Below are positions 1 to 5,288 of a stretch of 5,288 nucleotides of DNA, piece by piece. Both the position numbers and the translations under genes were made by a program. The first letter of the stretch is position 1, and each line of letters starts with the position of its first letter. The notes under the pieces were generated by a model that did not search any database, had not been told where the DNA came from, and worked only from the letters and a program-made list of their open reading frames with translations. This stretch comes from JBBRUG01 sp038247995 (GTDB lineage Bacteria; Chloroflexota; Chloroflexia; Chloroflexales; Chloroflexaceae), in the NCBI GenBank assembly GCA_038247995.1, contig JBBRUG010000381.1, positions 1 to 5,288 of the forward strand, read 5' to 3'.

Positions 1-966
1 CTGGCCCAGGAGATCCAGGGGCGCCAGGAAATAACCTATACCTGTGACGGCGTGTCGTTCTGGACGGGCGCGGTGGCCCTGGCCCACGCCGGCGACGCCC
101 TACGGCTCGGCCCGACCATTCAGCGCCTCGACGATCAGCGCCAGCGCTGGTTCATCGGCGCAGGCATTGTGGAACTCTTGCGCACCGCCGGCTACGCTCC
201 CGGTGAGTATGCAATCGCCCTGACGCTCGCGGTGCCCAACACCGAGATCGTGATCGAGCGTGACGAGAAGGGCGTCGAGCAGTTGACGCTGGACGCCCGC
301 ACCCGCGAGTCGCTGGCTCGCCACCTCAAGGGCAAGATCTGGACGATTACGCGCACCGATGATGACCGCCGACCGGAGACCTGGGAGATCAAGGTGGCTA
401 ATGTATTGCCGCAGGCGCAATCGACCGGGACGGTGATCGCCCTGACGCGCGCGCCCAATGGCAAGGCGGTGCTCGATCTCGACGGCATCAGGGTGATCGA
501 CATCGGCGGCGGCGACCTGCATGTGTGCGAGGTGCAGTTCAGCCCGGCGCAGATGATCAACCGCCGCTCAGGTGATGGGACGATCCGCATCGCGCGCACG
601 CTCCGTACAAACCGCGACTTCGCCGGCGTGATCCGCAACGATGTGGAGGCGCAACAGGCGCTGGTGCGCCAGACGATCACCCGGGCCAGTCGCCGGATCA
701 GCATCGCCGCCGAGGTGCAGCAGGCCGTGGCGAGCAAAGGCAACGCGATGGTTGCCGATGTGCTCAGCGAACTGCTCGAAAGCCGCCAGTTTGTAGCGAT
801 TACTGGGGGTGGTGTCTTGCTTCTGCGTCCACTGCTCGCTGACGTGCTCGGTCACGAGGCTAAAGAGCATGGCCGCGACTACCTGCTGATCGATGGGCCG
901 CTCGCGAGTTTGCTCAACGCGATCGGCGTGCTCTTCGGCCTGATCTTTCGCGCCGCCGGGAAGTAG
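1..966 (+). CDS. ParM/StbA-like actin-family ATPase, 5'-truncated by window edge
   Basis: The reading frame is open from base 1, so the true start lies upstream. About 321 C-terminal residues are visible, and the GTG at 52 is only an internal codon. The protein looks like an actin/Hsp70-fold ATPase of the ParM/StbA type, whose members polymerise with ATP to push apart plasmid copies. Visible landmarks are a phosphate-2-like motif IDIGGGDLH (bases 496-522), an adenosine-type glycine motif ITGGGVLLL (799-825), and a C-terminal DGPLASLLNAIGVLFGL segment like the 'fANa.G' end of ParM-like proteins. The phosphate-1 motif is expected in the missing N-terminus. There is no membrane segment, so it should be cytoplasmic. 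The stop is TAG at 964-966. A small gene with a strong ribosome binding site follows 27 nt later on the same strand, as in parM-parR pairs. Alternatives are a chromosomal actin-like protein of other function or a PRTRC-type protein D. The fold is well supported; the segregation role is inferred. Confidence 0.82.
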   Translation: MAQEIQGRQEITYTCDGVSFWTGAVALAHAGDALRLGPTIQRLDDQRQRWFIGAGIVELLRTAGYAPGEYAIALTLAVPNTEIVIERDEKGVEQLTLDARTRESLARHLKGKIWTITRTDDDRRPETWEIKVANVLPQAQSTGTVIALTRAPNGKAVLDLDGIRVIDIGGGDLHVCEVQFSPAQMINRRSGDGTIRIARTLRTNRDFAGVIRNDVEAQQALVRQTITRASRRISIAAEVQQAVASKGNAMVADVLSELLESRQFVAITGGGVLLLRPLLADVLGHEAKEHGRDYLLIDGPLASLLNAIGVLFGLIFRAAGK

Positions 967-980
967 TGCACGGCGTTATA

Positions 981-985
981 GGAGG
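981..985 (+). promoter_or_regulatory. Shine-Dalgarno site of the 136-aa gene
   Basis: GGAGG lies 8 nt before the ATG at 994. It is the strongest ribosome binding site in the window, and it fixes the start of the small downstream gene. It also indicates translation independent of the upstream ATPase gene. Confidence 0.8.
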
Positions 986-993
986 CACTCGCC

Positions 994-1404
994 ATGACTC
1001 AGCGCACCAGCCGGCGCCGCCTGATTGCGGCCCTCCGCGTGCCCCCGGACGACGAACGCTTATTGGCCACAGTACAGCCCTATCTACCCGACGCTGACTC
1101 CGCCAGCGAACTGGCCTACCGGCTCTGGCGGCGTGGGCTGGAACTCACCCTGGCCGAGCTTGCCGGCCTCGGCGTCGTGCTGCCCGCCGGGCTGACGGAA
1201 GAATATCTGGCCACGGCGAGCGCCCGACACCTGCTGTTGTTGTTACCACTCCTGCGTCGTACCGGCAAGCTGGCGCTGCTTGGGCTGGAACAACCAGCAG
1301 CGCCAGCACCGAGCCTGGCTTCGCCTGCTGAGTTGCCTGACTCGTCGATCGACGCCTCCGCAGCAGCGATCATCGCCACCATGGGCGGCGGTGATTTTCT
1401 TTGA
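994..1404 (+). CDS. Small protein downstream of the ParM-like ATPase, candidate ParR-like adaptor
   Basis: This is a 136-aa protein that I do not recognise as a named family. The start is ATG 994 with GGAGG 8 nt upstream; the stop is TGA at 1402-1404. The N-terminus is basic (TSRRRL, residues 5-10). Residues 36-60 (SASELAYRLWRRGLELTLAELAGLG) read like the helices of small RHH/HTH DNA-binding adaptors. Residues 68-99 are Leu-rich and probably helical. Residues 101-119 form a Pro/Ala/Ser-rich flexible linker, and the protein ends in a short tail, ASAAAIIATMGGGDFL (121-136). Basic domain, linker and short hydrophobic tail is the design of ParR, in which the N-terminus binds centromere DNA and the C-terminal tail binds the ParM filament tip. 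The gene sits 27 nt after the ParM-like gene. The adaptor role is inferred from position and layout, not from recognised homology. Confidence 0.72.
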   Translation: MTQRTSRRRLIAALRVPPDDERLLATVQPYLPDADSASELAYRLWRRGLELTLAELAGLGVVLPAGLTEEYLATASARHLLLLLPLLRRTGKLALLGLEQPAAPAPSLASPAELPDSSIDASAAAIIATMGGGDFL

Positions 1405-1426
1405 GGGCAAGCTGCACAGGGTTAAA

Positions 1427-1591
1427 CACGCGACGCGCGGCGAGTTCCATGTCATTGTTGTGTAAGGGGAGATCCGGATGATCCAGCACGGCCAACAACT
1501 GCGTCCGTTTATCGGCGGTTTTGCTGATCCGGTCATCCAGGGCCTGGTAGCCCGTTAGCGGTTCGATCAGGGTGTCACGACAATACACTCA
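1427..1591 (-). pseudogene. Transposase C-terminal remnant (DDE type with HNN..E motif)
   Basis: Reading the minus strand from about 1588 gives VYCRDTLIEPLTGYQALDDR, then a Lys-rich stretch, then LLAVLDHPDLPLHNNDMELAARR. From memory this matches the C-terminal part of a transposase group common in Chloroflexota and cyanobacteria, where a 'TGY.ALD.RI..T..KK..LL..L.HP..PLHNN..E..AR' block carries the last catalytic glutamate (here the E of NDMEL). It is broken at both ends. An in-frame TGA (1589-1591) precedes the block, and after LAARRV the frame runs into DNA antisense to the end of the neighbouring 136-aa gene. Both the catalytic N-terminal region and the terminal 'RKRD' continuation are missing. 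It is a dead scar of an insertion. The family assignment is fairly sure; the exact IS group is not. Confidence 0.7.
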
Positions 1592-1633
1592 AGCACGAGG
1601 GCTGACAAGATCGCTGCATGGAGCGCCGTTTTT

Positions 1634-1672
1634 TCACCGTGGTGGGGCGGCTTAGCCGCCCCATCACGGTGA
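1634..1672 (-). terminator. Strong GC-rich hairpin between convergent genes, possible terminator
   Basis: The arms TCACCGTGGTGGGGCGGC (1634-1651) and GCCGCCCCATCACGGTGA (1655-1672) pair over 18 positions around a 3-nt loop (TTA). The single imperfection, position 1642 with 1664, is a G-U wobble in a plus-strand RNA and a C-A mismatch in a minus-strand RNA. It starts 25 nt after the stop of the 594-aa minus-strand gene and lies between convergent transcripts, a typical terminator place. However, the run of six T (1629-1634) lies on the wrong side for a canonical U-tract in either direction. It could instead be a 3'-end stabiliser or a member of a dispersed REP-like family. The structure is certain; the function is not. 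Confidence 0.4.
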
Positions 1673-1697
1673 CCGAGATACAGCGTCGGTTTCAGCC

Positions 1698-3482
1698 CTA
1701 CGGAATATTCCAGGCGCCGCCTCCTGCGGGAACCTCGAAGCTCGCGACCGGGGCTCCATTCAGGCCCACGGCGCTCCAGCGATGACTTTGAGAGGTCCCT
1801 AAGATGGTTGTCGTGGCACCGGGCCCGACGATATAGTCGAGGAATTGCAACTGACAACTGAAATCGTGCCAGTAGATCCGCAGCACCTCATTCGTGTTGT
1901 TGGTAACCGGAACATCCACCTGCGGGACATTCGGGACAGCGACCGAGCAGTCCTGGGCCACAGCGGGCGGGGCCGGAGCGGCCACCTGCGGCAGGGTGAG
2001 TGCGTCCAACACCGTCTGGATGTAATTCCGATCGCGCTCTTCGAGCACGGTTGTGCTGACTCGGACAACAGACCCATCGGGTTGCGGGAAAAAGAATTGG
2101 GGAGCTTCGGCTGTCGGATTGTTAGGGCAGCCACTAACGGAGAGGGCGATGCCCGCACCAAGCCTGGGATGGCTGACCGCCTGGGGGGCTCCTACCTGCG
2201 TGCAAGGAGTAGCCGAGCTCCACGCCTGGAGGATGCTGTTCGGATCGAGAGCCTGGCCCGGTTGGCTGGGCCAGAAGTGACGCACAGTAAGCTGAGATAC
2301 CGTGTCGAAGGCACTACTATTCGCTACGGCGACGTTCGGCGATGTCCTGAATACCTGGACGATCGACGGAGATCCACCGCTGTCGTCCGAGTTGAAGTCA
2401 CTATCTGTCTCCCAACCTTCAGGAATAGGCATCGAGATGCGCCCGGTAGGATCGCTCCTTACTTGCACCTGGTACCCATTCGGGGCCGGAACAGCAGTGG
2501 CAGGCACCGGCGGCTGGGTTGCAGCTGCGACGGGCGGCTGGGTTGCAGCTGCGACGGGCGGCTGGGTTGCAGCTGCGGGCGGCTGGGTTGCAGCTGCGAC
2601 GGGCGGCTGGGTTGCAGCTGCGACGGGCGGCTGGGTTGCAGCTGCCGCGTTAGGGGCGGGACCGGCAGGCAGGTCAACGACTCCACCAGCGGGATTTACG
2701 ACCCGGAAGCTGATCTGCGGCTCCGGCGCCGGAGATACCACTGATACGGTTGCGGGATTGAAGTCTTGCCATTGGCGCCCGACGTACGTCACCTGAACAT
2801 TGGAGGCTACGGGGGGGATCAGCGGATTGCCACACCAGCAACGCGCCCGCGGCACGCCATAGCTGTCGATGAGCACCGCGGTGCCCTTCTGCAACACTGC
2901 CTGGCGTGGTATGGGTGGCATGCCGCCCTCGAAACCGTGGTTGGTCACCCGTGTATCGGCCAGCAACACAATCGGCGTGAGACTGGTAATATAGTTCGGG
3001 ATGTCGGCCGGCGTGAGCTGACCGCCCGCGAAGCGCAAGAGTGGATCGGCGTTCTGGGCCGCAATCCAGGCCGTTGCCTTCTCGGGATTAGTACTGAGGA
3101 AGTTGACCAGTTGGGAGACATTGCAAGATGCATTGTCGAGCGATCCGCCGTAGAGGCCGACCTCAGATCCACTGTTGGCCTGGATGCTCACCTGCTGCGG
3201 CGCCGCAACGGCAGCGTTTTCATTCACCACCGGCTGAGCAATTGCGGGGTCGGGTGGAGACGCGAGTGGCACATCGCTGAAGGGATCTGGTCCAATGTCG
3301 GCAGCCGGCTCGAGAAAGACCTCCCCCGGCGCTAGGGTGAAGACCTCTCCTTGACCAGCTGCCGGCCCTTGATTAGCACCCATTTGCTGAAAGAAGAACC
3401 AACCGCCTGCGCCGCCGATAAGCAACATCACCAGCGCAACTAGCAGGAACGTGGGTAGGGAATTACGGTTTTGTCCTTGCAT
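1698..3482 (-). CDS. Membrane-anchored DUF6777 protein with repeat linker and VHL-beta-like C-terminus
   Basis: The protein has 594 aa. The start is ATG 3480-3482 with AGAGGA 10 nt upstream; the stop is TAG. Residues 9-31 form one hydrophobic segment after a short basic N-terminus. It has no lipobox cysteine, so it is probably a signal anchor with the rest outside the membrane. Residues ~45-250 match the pattern I know as DUF6777, best known from Streptomyces: GLYGG (109-113), DNASC (116-120), DTRVTNHGF (176-184), and AVLQKGTAVLID with RCWCGNPL (195-221). Residues ~282-327 are six ATQPP(V) repeats. Residues ~337-498 begin with GRISMPIPEGWE, reminiscent of PsbP/Mog1-fold domains (weak). Residues ~523-586 (IYWHDF, then SHRW at 566-569) resemble the VHL beta domain. 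Cysteines at 427/452 and 512/543 could form disulfides. The function is unknown; binding or sensing at the envelope is a guess. It is followed by a hairpin and has no close operon partner. Confidence 0.88.
   Translation of the reverse strand: MQGQNRNSLPTFLLVALVMLLIGGAGGWFFFQQMGANQGPAAGQGEVFTLAPGEVFLEPAADIGPDPFSDVPLASPPDPAIAQPVVNENAAVAAPQQVSIQANSGSEVGLYGGSLDNASCNVSQLVNFLSTNPEKATAWIAAQNADPLLRFAGGQLTPADIPNYITSLTPIVLLADTRVTNHGFEGGMPPIPRQAVLQKGTAVLIDSYGVPRARCWCGNPLIPPVASNVQVTYVGRQWQDFNPATVSVVSPAPEPQISFRVVNPAGGVVDLPAGPAPNAAAATQPPVAAATQPPVAAATQPPAAATQPPVAAATQPPVAAATQPPVPATAVPAPNGYQVQVRSDPTGRISMPIPEGWETDSDFNSDDSGGSPSIVQVFRTSPNVAVANSSAFDTVSQLTVRHFWPSQPGQALDPNSILQAWSSATPCTQVGAPQAVSHPRLGAGIALSVSGCPNNPTAEAPQFFFPQPDGSVVRVSTTVLEERDRNYIQTVLDALTLPQVAAPAPPAVAQDCSVAVPNVPQVDVPVTNNTNEVLRIYWHDFSCQLQFLDYIVGPGATTTILGTSQSHRWSAVGLNGAPVASFEVPAGGGAWNIP
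2512..2645. repeat. 24-bp tandem repeat, about 5.6 copies, encoding the ATQPPV linker
   Basis: The units start at 2512, 2536, 2560, 2581, 2605 and 2629 (the last is partial). Each begins GGCTGGGTTGCAGCTGC on the plus strand. The copies are identical except that the third lacks three bases (a GAC), making it 21 bp. All changes are multiples of three, so the frame of the 594-aa protein is kept, and they encode an Ala-Ala-Thr-Gln-Pro-Pro-Val type linker on the minus strand. Near-perfect identity, including third codon positions, points to recent slippage or unequal recombination. Confidence 0.95.
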
Positions 3483-3492
3483 TACGACGTTA

Positions 3493-3498
3493 TCCTCT
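3493..3498 (-). promoter_or_regulatory. Shine-Dalgarno-like site of the DUF6777 gene
   Basis: On the minus strand AGAGGA stands 10 nt before the ATG at 3482. The spacing is a little long but acceptable. It supports this ATG, as does the placement of the hydrophobic anchor at residues 9-31. Confidence 0.55.
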
Positions 3499-3788
3499 TT
3501 TGCTTAACCTTCCCAGGAGTTCGTATGAAAATGATGGGTACGTTATCTGGGGTGAAGTATCAGATTGTCTCCTCTCTAAAGCCCGTTTAGACGCACTAGT
3601 GCTCACTAGCGAGGGAGGTACTTTCGCAGCAATGACCATGCTGAAAAGGCCCGCTATCGATTACGAACGGTGCTGAAGCAATCGGGCAAATAATTCGCGG
3701 ATGGCGCACGGCGTTGTTATCGCGAACGTCGCACAAACAGGGGGATTGTGCAGGTGGGCAAGCGCTTGAGTTGATCCTGAAGCGCATT

Positions 3789-3820
3789 GAAGAGAACAGT
3801 CCTCTCGGACTGTTCTCTTC
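3789..3820. other. Perfect 14-bp stem with 4-nt loop
   Basis: GAAGAGAACAGTCC (3789-3802), loop TCTC, then GGACTGTTCTCTTC (3807-3820) is a flawless inverted repeat. On the plus strand it is followed by TTATAG, a poor U-tract. On the minus strand it would lie within the first few bases of a transcript starting from the TATAAT box at 3833-3838. It could be a 5' leader hairpin, part of a small RNA, a weak plus-strand terminator or a DNA operator. The structure is certain; the role is open. Confidence 0.6.
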
Positions 3821-3832
3821 TTATAGAGGCCT

Positions 3833-3861
3833 ATTATACCCCAAAAATTTCATTATAATAA
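3833..3861 (-). promoter_or_regulatory. Candidate sigma-70-type promoter for the DUF6777 gene
   Basis: Read on the minus strand, a perfect TATAAT (3833-3838) sits 17 bp downstream of TTATTA (3856-3861), which matches only three of six bases of the consensus -35. It lies in the most AT-rich stretch of an otherwise GC-rich window and points toward the DUF6777 gene, giving a leader of roughly 340 nt that opens with the 14-bp hairpin. A second, palindromic ATTATAAT (3852-3859) offers a -10 on either strand, but without a good -35. Confidence 0.35.
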
Positions 3862-4074
3862 TGCGGATCGTTCTGGAAGCAAAAGCGCAATCATCTGGAG
3901 TATCCTCTCCATAATCGCTCGCGTGCACTCTCCCCTAGACGCCTACCATTTGGCGAGCAATTCCCTTTGATGTCTGACTACCCGTGGATCAGCCGTGCTC
4001 GCATGATCGTGAAAACGTGCCTCACGAGCACGAAGTGCTATGAGTAGGATAGCTAACAAAATCGTGCCTCGGTG

Positions 4075-5229
4075 TCACGAATCTTGGTATAAGGCTACAC
4101 CACCAAAACCAGGCAGCGAAGTAGGAGCAACGCCAAGCTGTTTGGTCACGTGAGCCTGCACCAGCGCCAGCGTGGCCGGCAGGCTGTGTGCGCCGAGCTT
4201 GCGGCGTACGCGCTTGATATACCGTTCGACTGACGCGATCAACAGCCCGCAGATCTGTGCAACGGCCACAACATCGGTGCTGAGCAGCATGGCGACAATG
4301 ACTTCCCATTCACGTGGTGTGAGCGTGCCGAGCGGCGCGACCCAGCGGGCAATGACGCTCGGCGGCACCGCCAGAAAGGGGTTTCCGGCGGTAACGGTTT
4401 GCAGGGCAGTGAGTAACTGAAGCACGTCGCCCGTGGCATCAAAGAGCATCACACTCGCGCCTGCCAGCGCGGTGTATGGCGTTTGTTCCAGTTCATGCTG
4501 CTGCAGCGCGATGAGCAAGACTGGCAACCCGGAGGTTCGGGCAAGCGCCTGGAGCGCCGTGATGTCGCTGAGGGGGCCGATGATCAGACGCGCACCAGGC
4601 GGTGGCGGATCGGCGAGTGGTACGGCGTCGTGGTCCGCCGTGGCGAGGTGCACACGCATCCCCAGGCTGGTCAGCGCGTGCACAAACCCGCAGCGCAGCA
4701 GCACATTCCGACACACCAGCACCACCTCACGCTGGTCGTGCCGCAGCTCCGCCCGCAACACGGCATCGGCTTGCTCCACCAGGTAGCTGAATGTCCCTTC
4801 CGGCACCCTGATCACCGGCTCATGCTGCACGGCCGCCGTGACCTGAGTCAGAAGGGACGCTGGATTGGCGATCAACAGCGCCTTTGTGAACATTGGTGCG
4901 CAGCCGACCTCAGCGAGCAGTAATGCCGCCTCGAAGCTGGCGCCGATAGGCAGGATGGGCAGGGTTGGGCGCAGCGCGCGCAGCTTCAGGCCGATATACG
5001 CTCCGCCGACGTTACCGCCGAGATCCAGATCCAGTACGACAAGACTCAGCGGCTGCGTCAGGGCCATGTCGATCGCCTCGGCTCCGTTACGGGCTTCCAA
5101 TACCACTGTAGGCACCACATCGCTCGCTACTATGGCGATAACCAGCTCGATCAGTGCCGGCGCAGGTATCCGTTCAGGGCGTGTGAATGACAGCGGGTAT
5201 GGGTTGCCAGAAATGGCGGTATCAGGCAT
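4075..5229 (-). CDS. LuxR-type response regulator with two degenerate receiver domains
   Basis: This is a 384-aa cytoplasmic transcription regulator. Residues ~12-133 are receiver-like: EARNGAEAI (45-53), a phospho-acceptor-like Asp in VVLDLDLGG (D67) and the conserved Lys in FTKAL (K116). However, the acidic pair of strand 1 is absent (FTRPE where DD is expected), and the usual Thr/Ser after strand 4 is Gly (PIGAS). Residues ~167-285 form a second receiver-like unit with no acidic pocket. Residues ~301-362 are a LuxR/NarL helix-turn-helix: LTPREWEV, then VAQICGLLIASVERYIKRVRRKLGAHS. A 22-residue tail follows. ATG 5229 is chosen because the first receiver begins soon after it, but it has no clear Shine-Dalgarno site. 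The frame also stays open without a stop to the window edge at 5288, so the protein may be longer. No partner kinase is visible. DNA binding is well supported; phosphorylation is doubtful. Confidence 0.85.
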   Translation of the reverse strand: MPDTAISGNPYPLSFTRPERIPAPALIELVIAIVASDVVPTVVLEARNGAEAIDMALTQPLSLVVLDLDLGGNVGGAYIGLKLRALRPTLPILPIGASFEAALLLAEVGCAPMFTKALLIANPASLLTQVTAAVQHEPVIRVPEGTFSYLVEQADAVLRAELRHDQREVVLVCRNVLLRCGFVHALTSLGMRVHLATADHDAVPLADPPPPGARLIIGPLSDITALQALARTSGLPVLLIALQQHELEQTPYTALAGASVMLFDATGDVLQLLTALQTVTAGNPFLAVPPSVIARWVAPLGTLTPREWEVIVAMLLSTDVVAVAQICGLLIASVERYIKRVRRKLGAHSLPATLALVQAHVTKQLGVAPTSLPGFGGVALYQDS

Positions 5230-5288
5230 ACTACCGGTATGGACAAGCTCCAGCGCCCAGCCGAACTGAGCGAGGAAGCCTGGCAGGC

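Larger units (their letters stand above)
3483..4074. other. Intergenic region without a convincing gene
   Basis: About 590 bp separate the regulator's stop from the start of the DUF6777 gene. Short open frames exist (minus 3596-3787 and plus 3714-3914), but they have no recognisable protein features and no good ribosome binding site. The region holds a perfect hairpin (3789-3820), an AT-rich patch with two TATAAT boxes (about 3833-3860), a small hairpin TCTAAA-GCCCG-TTTAGA (3575-3591), the palindrome CACTAGTG (3594-3601) and an 8-bp inverted repeat (3994-4001 with 4025-4032). It probably contains the promoter and a long leader of the DUF6777 gene. I see no tRNA and no riboswitch that I can name. 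Confidence 0.6.

Noticed and set aside
1612..1634. CGCT/AGCG mini-stem followed by six T, considered as a plus-strand terminator for the segregation operon
   Set aside because: The 4-bp stem is too short to be convincing, although the T-run itself is real.
2512..2645. Tandem array considered as a CRISPR or iteron array
   Set aside because: The units are directly adjacent with no unique spacers, and they lie inside a coding frame that they preserve.
1845..2744. Long plus-strand open frame (299 codons) across the repeat region
   Set aside because: It lies wholly antisense to the well-supported 594-aa protein. Its Cys/Gly/Arg-rich translation (repeated GRLGCSCD) is the mirror of the linker repeats.
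2302..2796. Plus-strand frame with repeated GGWVAAAT units
   Set aside because: This is another antisense reading of the same 24-bp repeats, with no recognisable domain or start signal.
3596..3787. 63-codon minus-strand frame in the intergenic region
   Set aside because: It has no recognisable domain and no ribosome binding site, and its composition looks random.
3714..3914. 66-codon plus-strand frame spanning the perfect hairpin
   Set aside because: Its sequence is dictated by the inverted repeat and AT-rich patch, and there is no supporting start signal.
3994..4032. 8-bp inverted repeat CGTGCTCG/CGAGCACG just after the regulator gene, considered as its terminator
   Set aside because: The stem is short, the loop is 23 nt and no T-run follows. 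This is too weak to call.
4433..5269. Several plus-strand open frames opposite the regulator gene
   Set aside because: They are antisense shadows in GC-rich DNA, Arg/Ser/Ala-rich without domain features.

Overview
The window is GC-rich bacterial DNA, apart from one AT-rich intergenic patch near 3835-3870. The mix of genes is an actin-like segregation ATPase with a small partner, a transposase remnant, a membrane-anchored protein with a Pro/Thr/Gln linker, and a two-receiver LuxR-type regulator. This would fit a large-genome environmental bacterium. My best guess is Chloroflexota (Chloroflexales-like), but this is an impression from gene style, not a proof. Streptomyces-type actinobacteria are less likely because many codons end in A or T.

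Layout. (1) At 1-1404 on the plus strand is a two-gene operon: the C-terminal ~321 residues of a ParM/StbA-type actin-like ATPase, then a 136-aa protein with its own strong ribosome binding site. The arrangement resembles plasmid-type parM-parR segregation cassettes. (2) At 1405-1697 is a short junction region holding a minus-strand scrap of a transposase C-terminus and a strong GC-rich hairpin. (3) At 1698-3482 on the minus strand is a 594-aa membrane-anchored extracytoplasmic protein. It carries a DUF6777 domain, an (A)ATQPPV repeat linker, a domain of unknown type beginning like PsbP/Mog1 folds, and a C-terminal segment resembling the beta domain of the von Hippel-Lindau protein. (4) At 3483-4074 is about 590 bp without a convincing gene; it holds a perfect 14-bp hairpin and a TATAAT box. 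(5) At 4075-5229 on the minus strand, possibly running off the window edge, is a response-regulator-like protein with two degenerate receiver domains and a C-terminal LuxR-type DNA-binding domain.

How they may work together. The ParM-like ATPase and the small protein very likely act together, the latter as a candidate centromere or filament adaptor. The other two genes share a strand but are separated by ~590 bp, so they are probably not one operon. Nothing in the sequence ties the regulator directly to the membrane protein beyond adjacency. The transposase remnant and segregation-type genes suggest an accessory or formerly mobile region.
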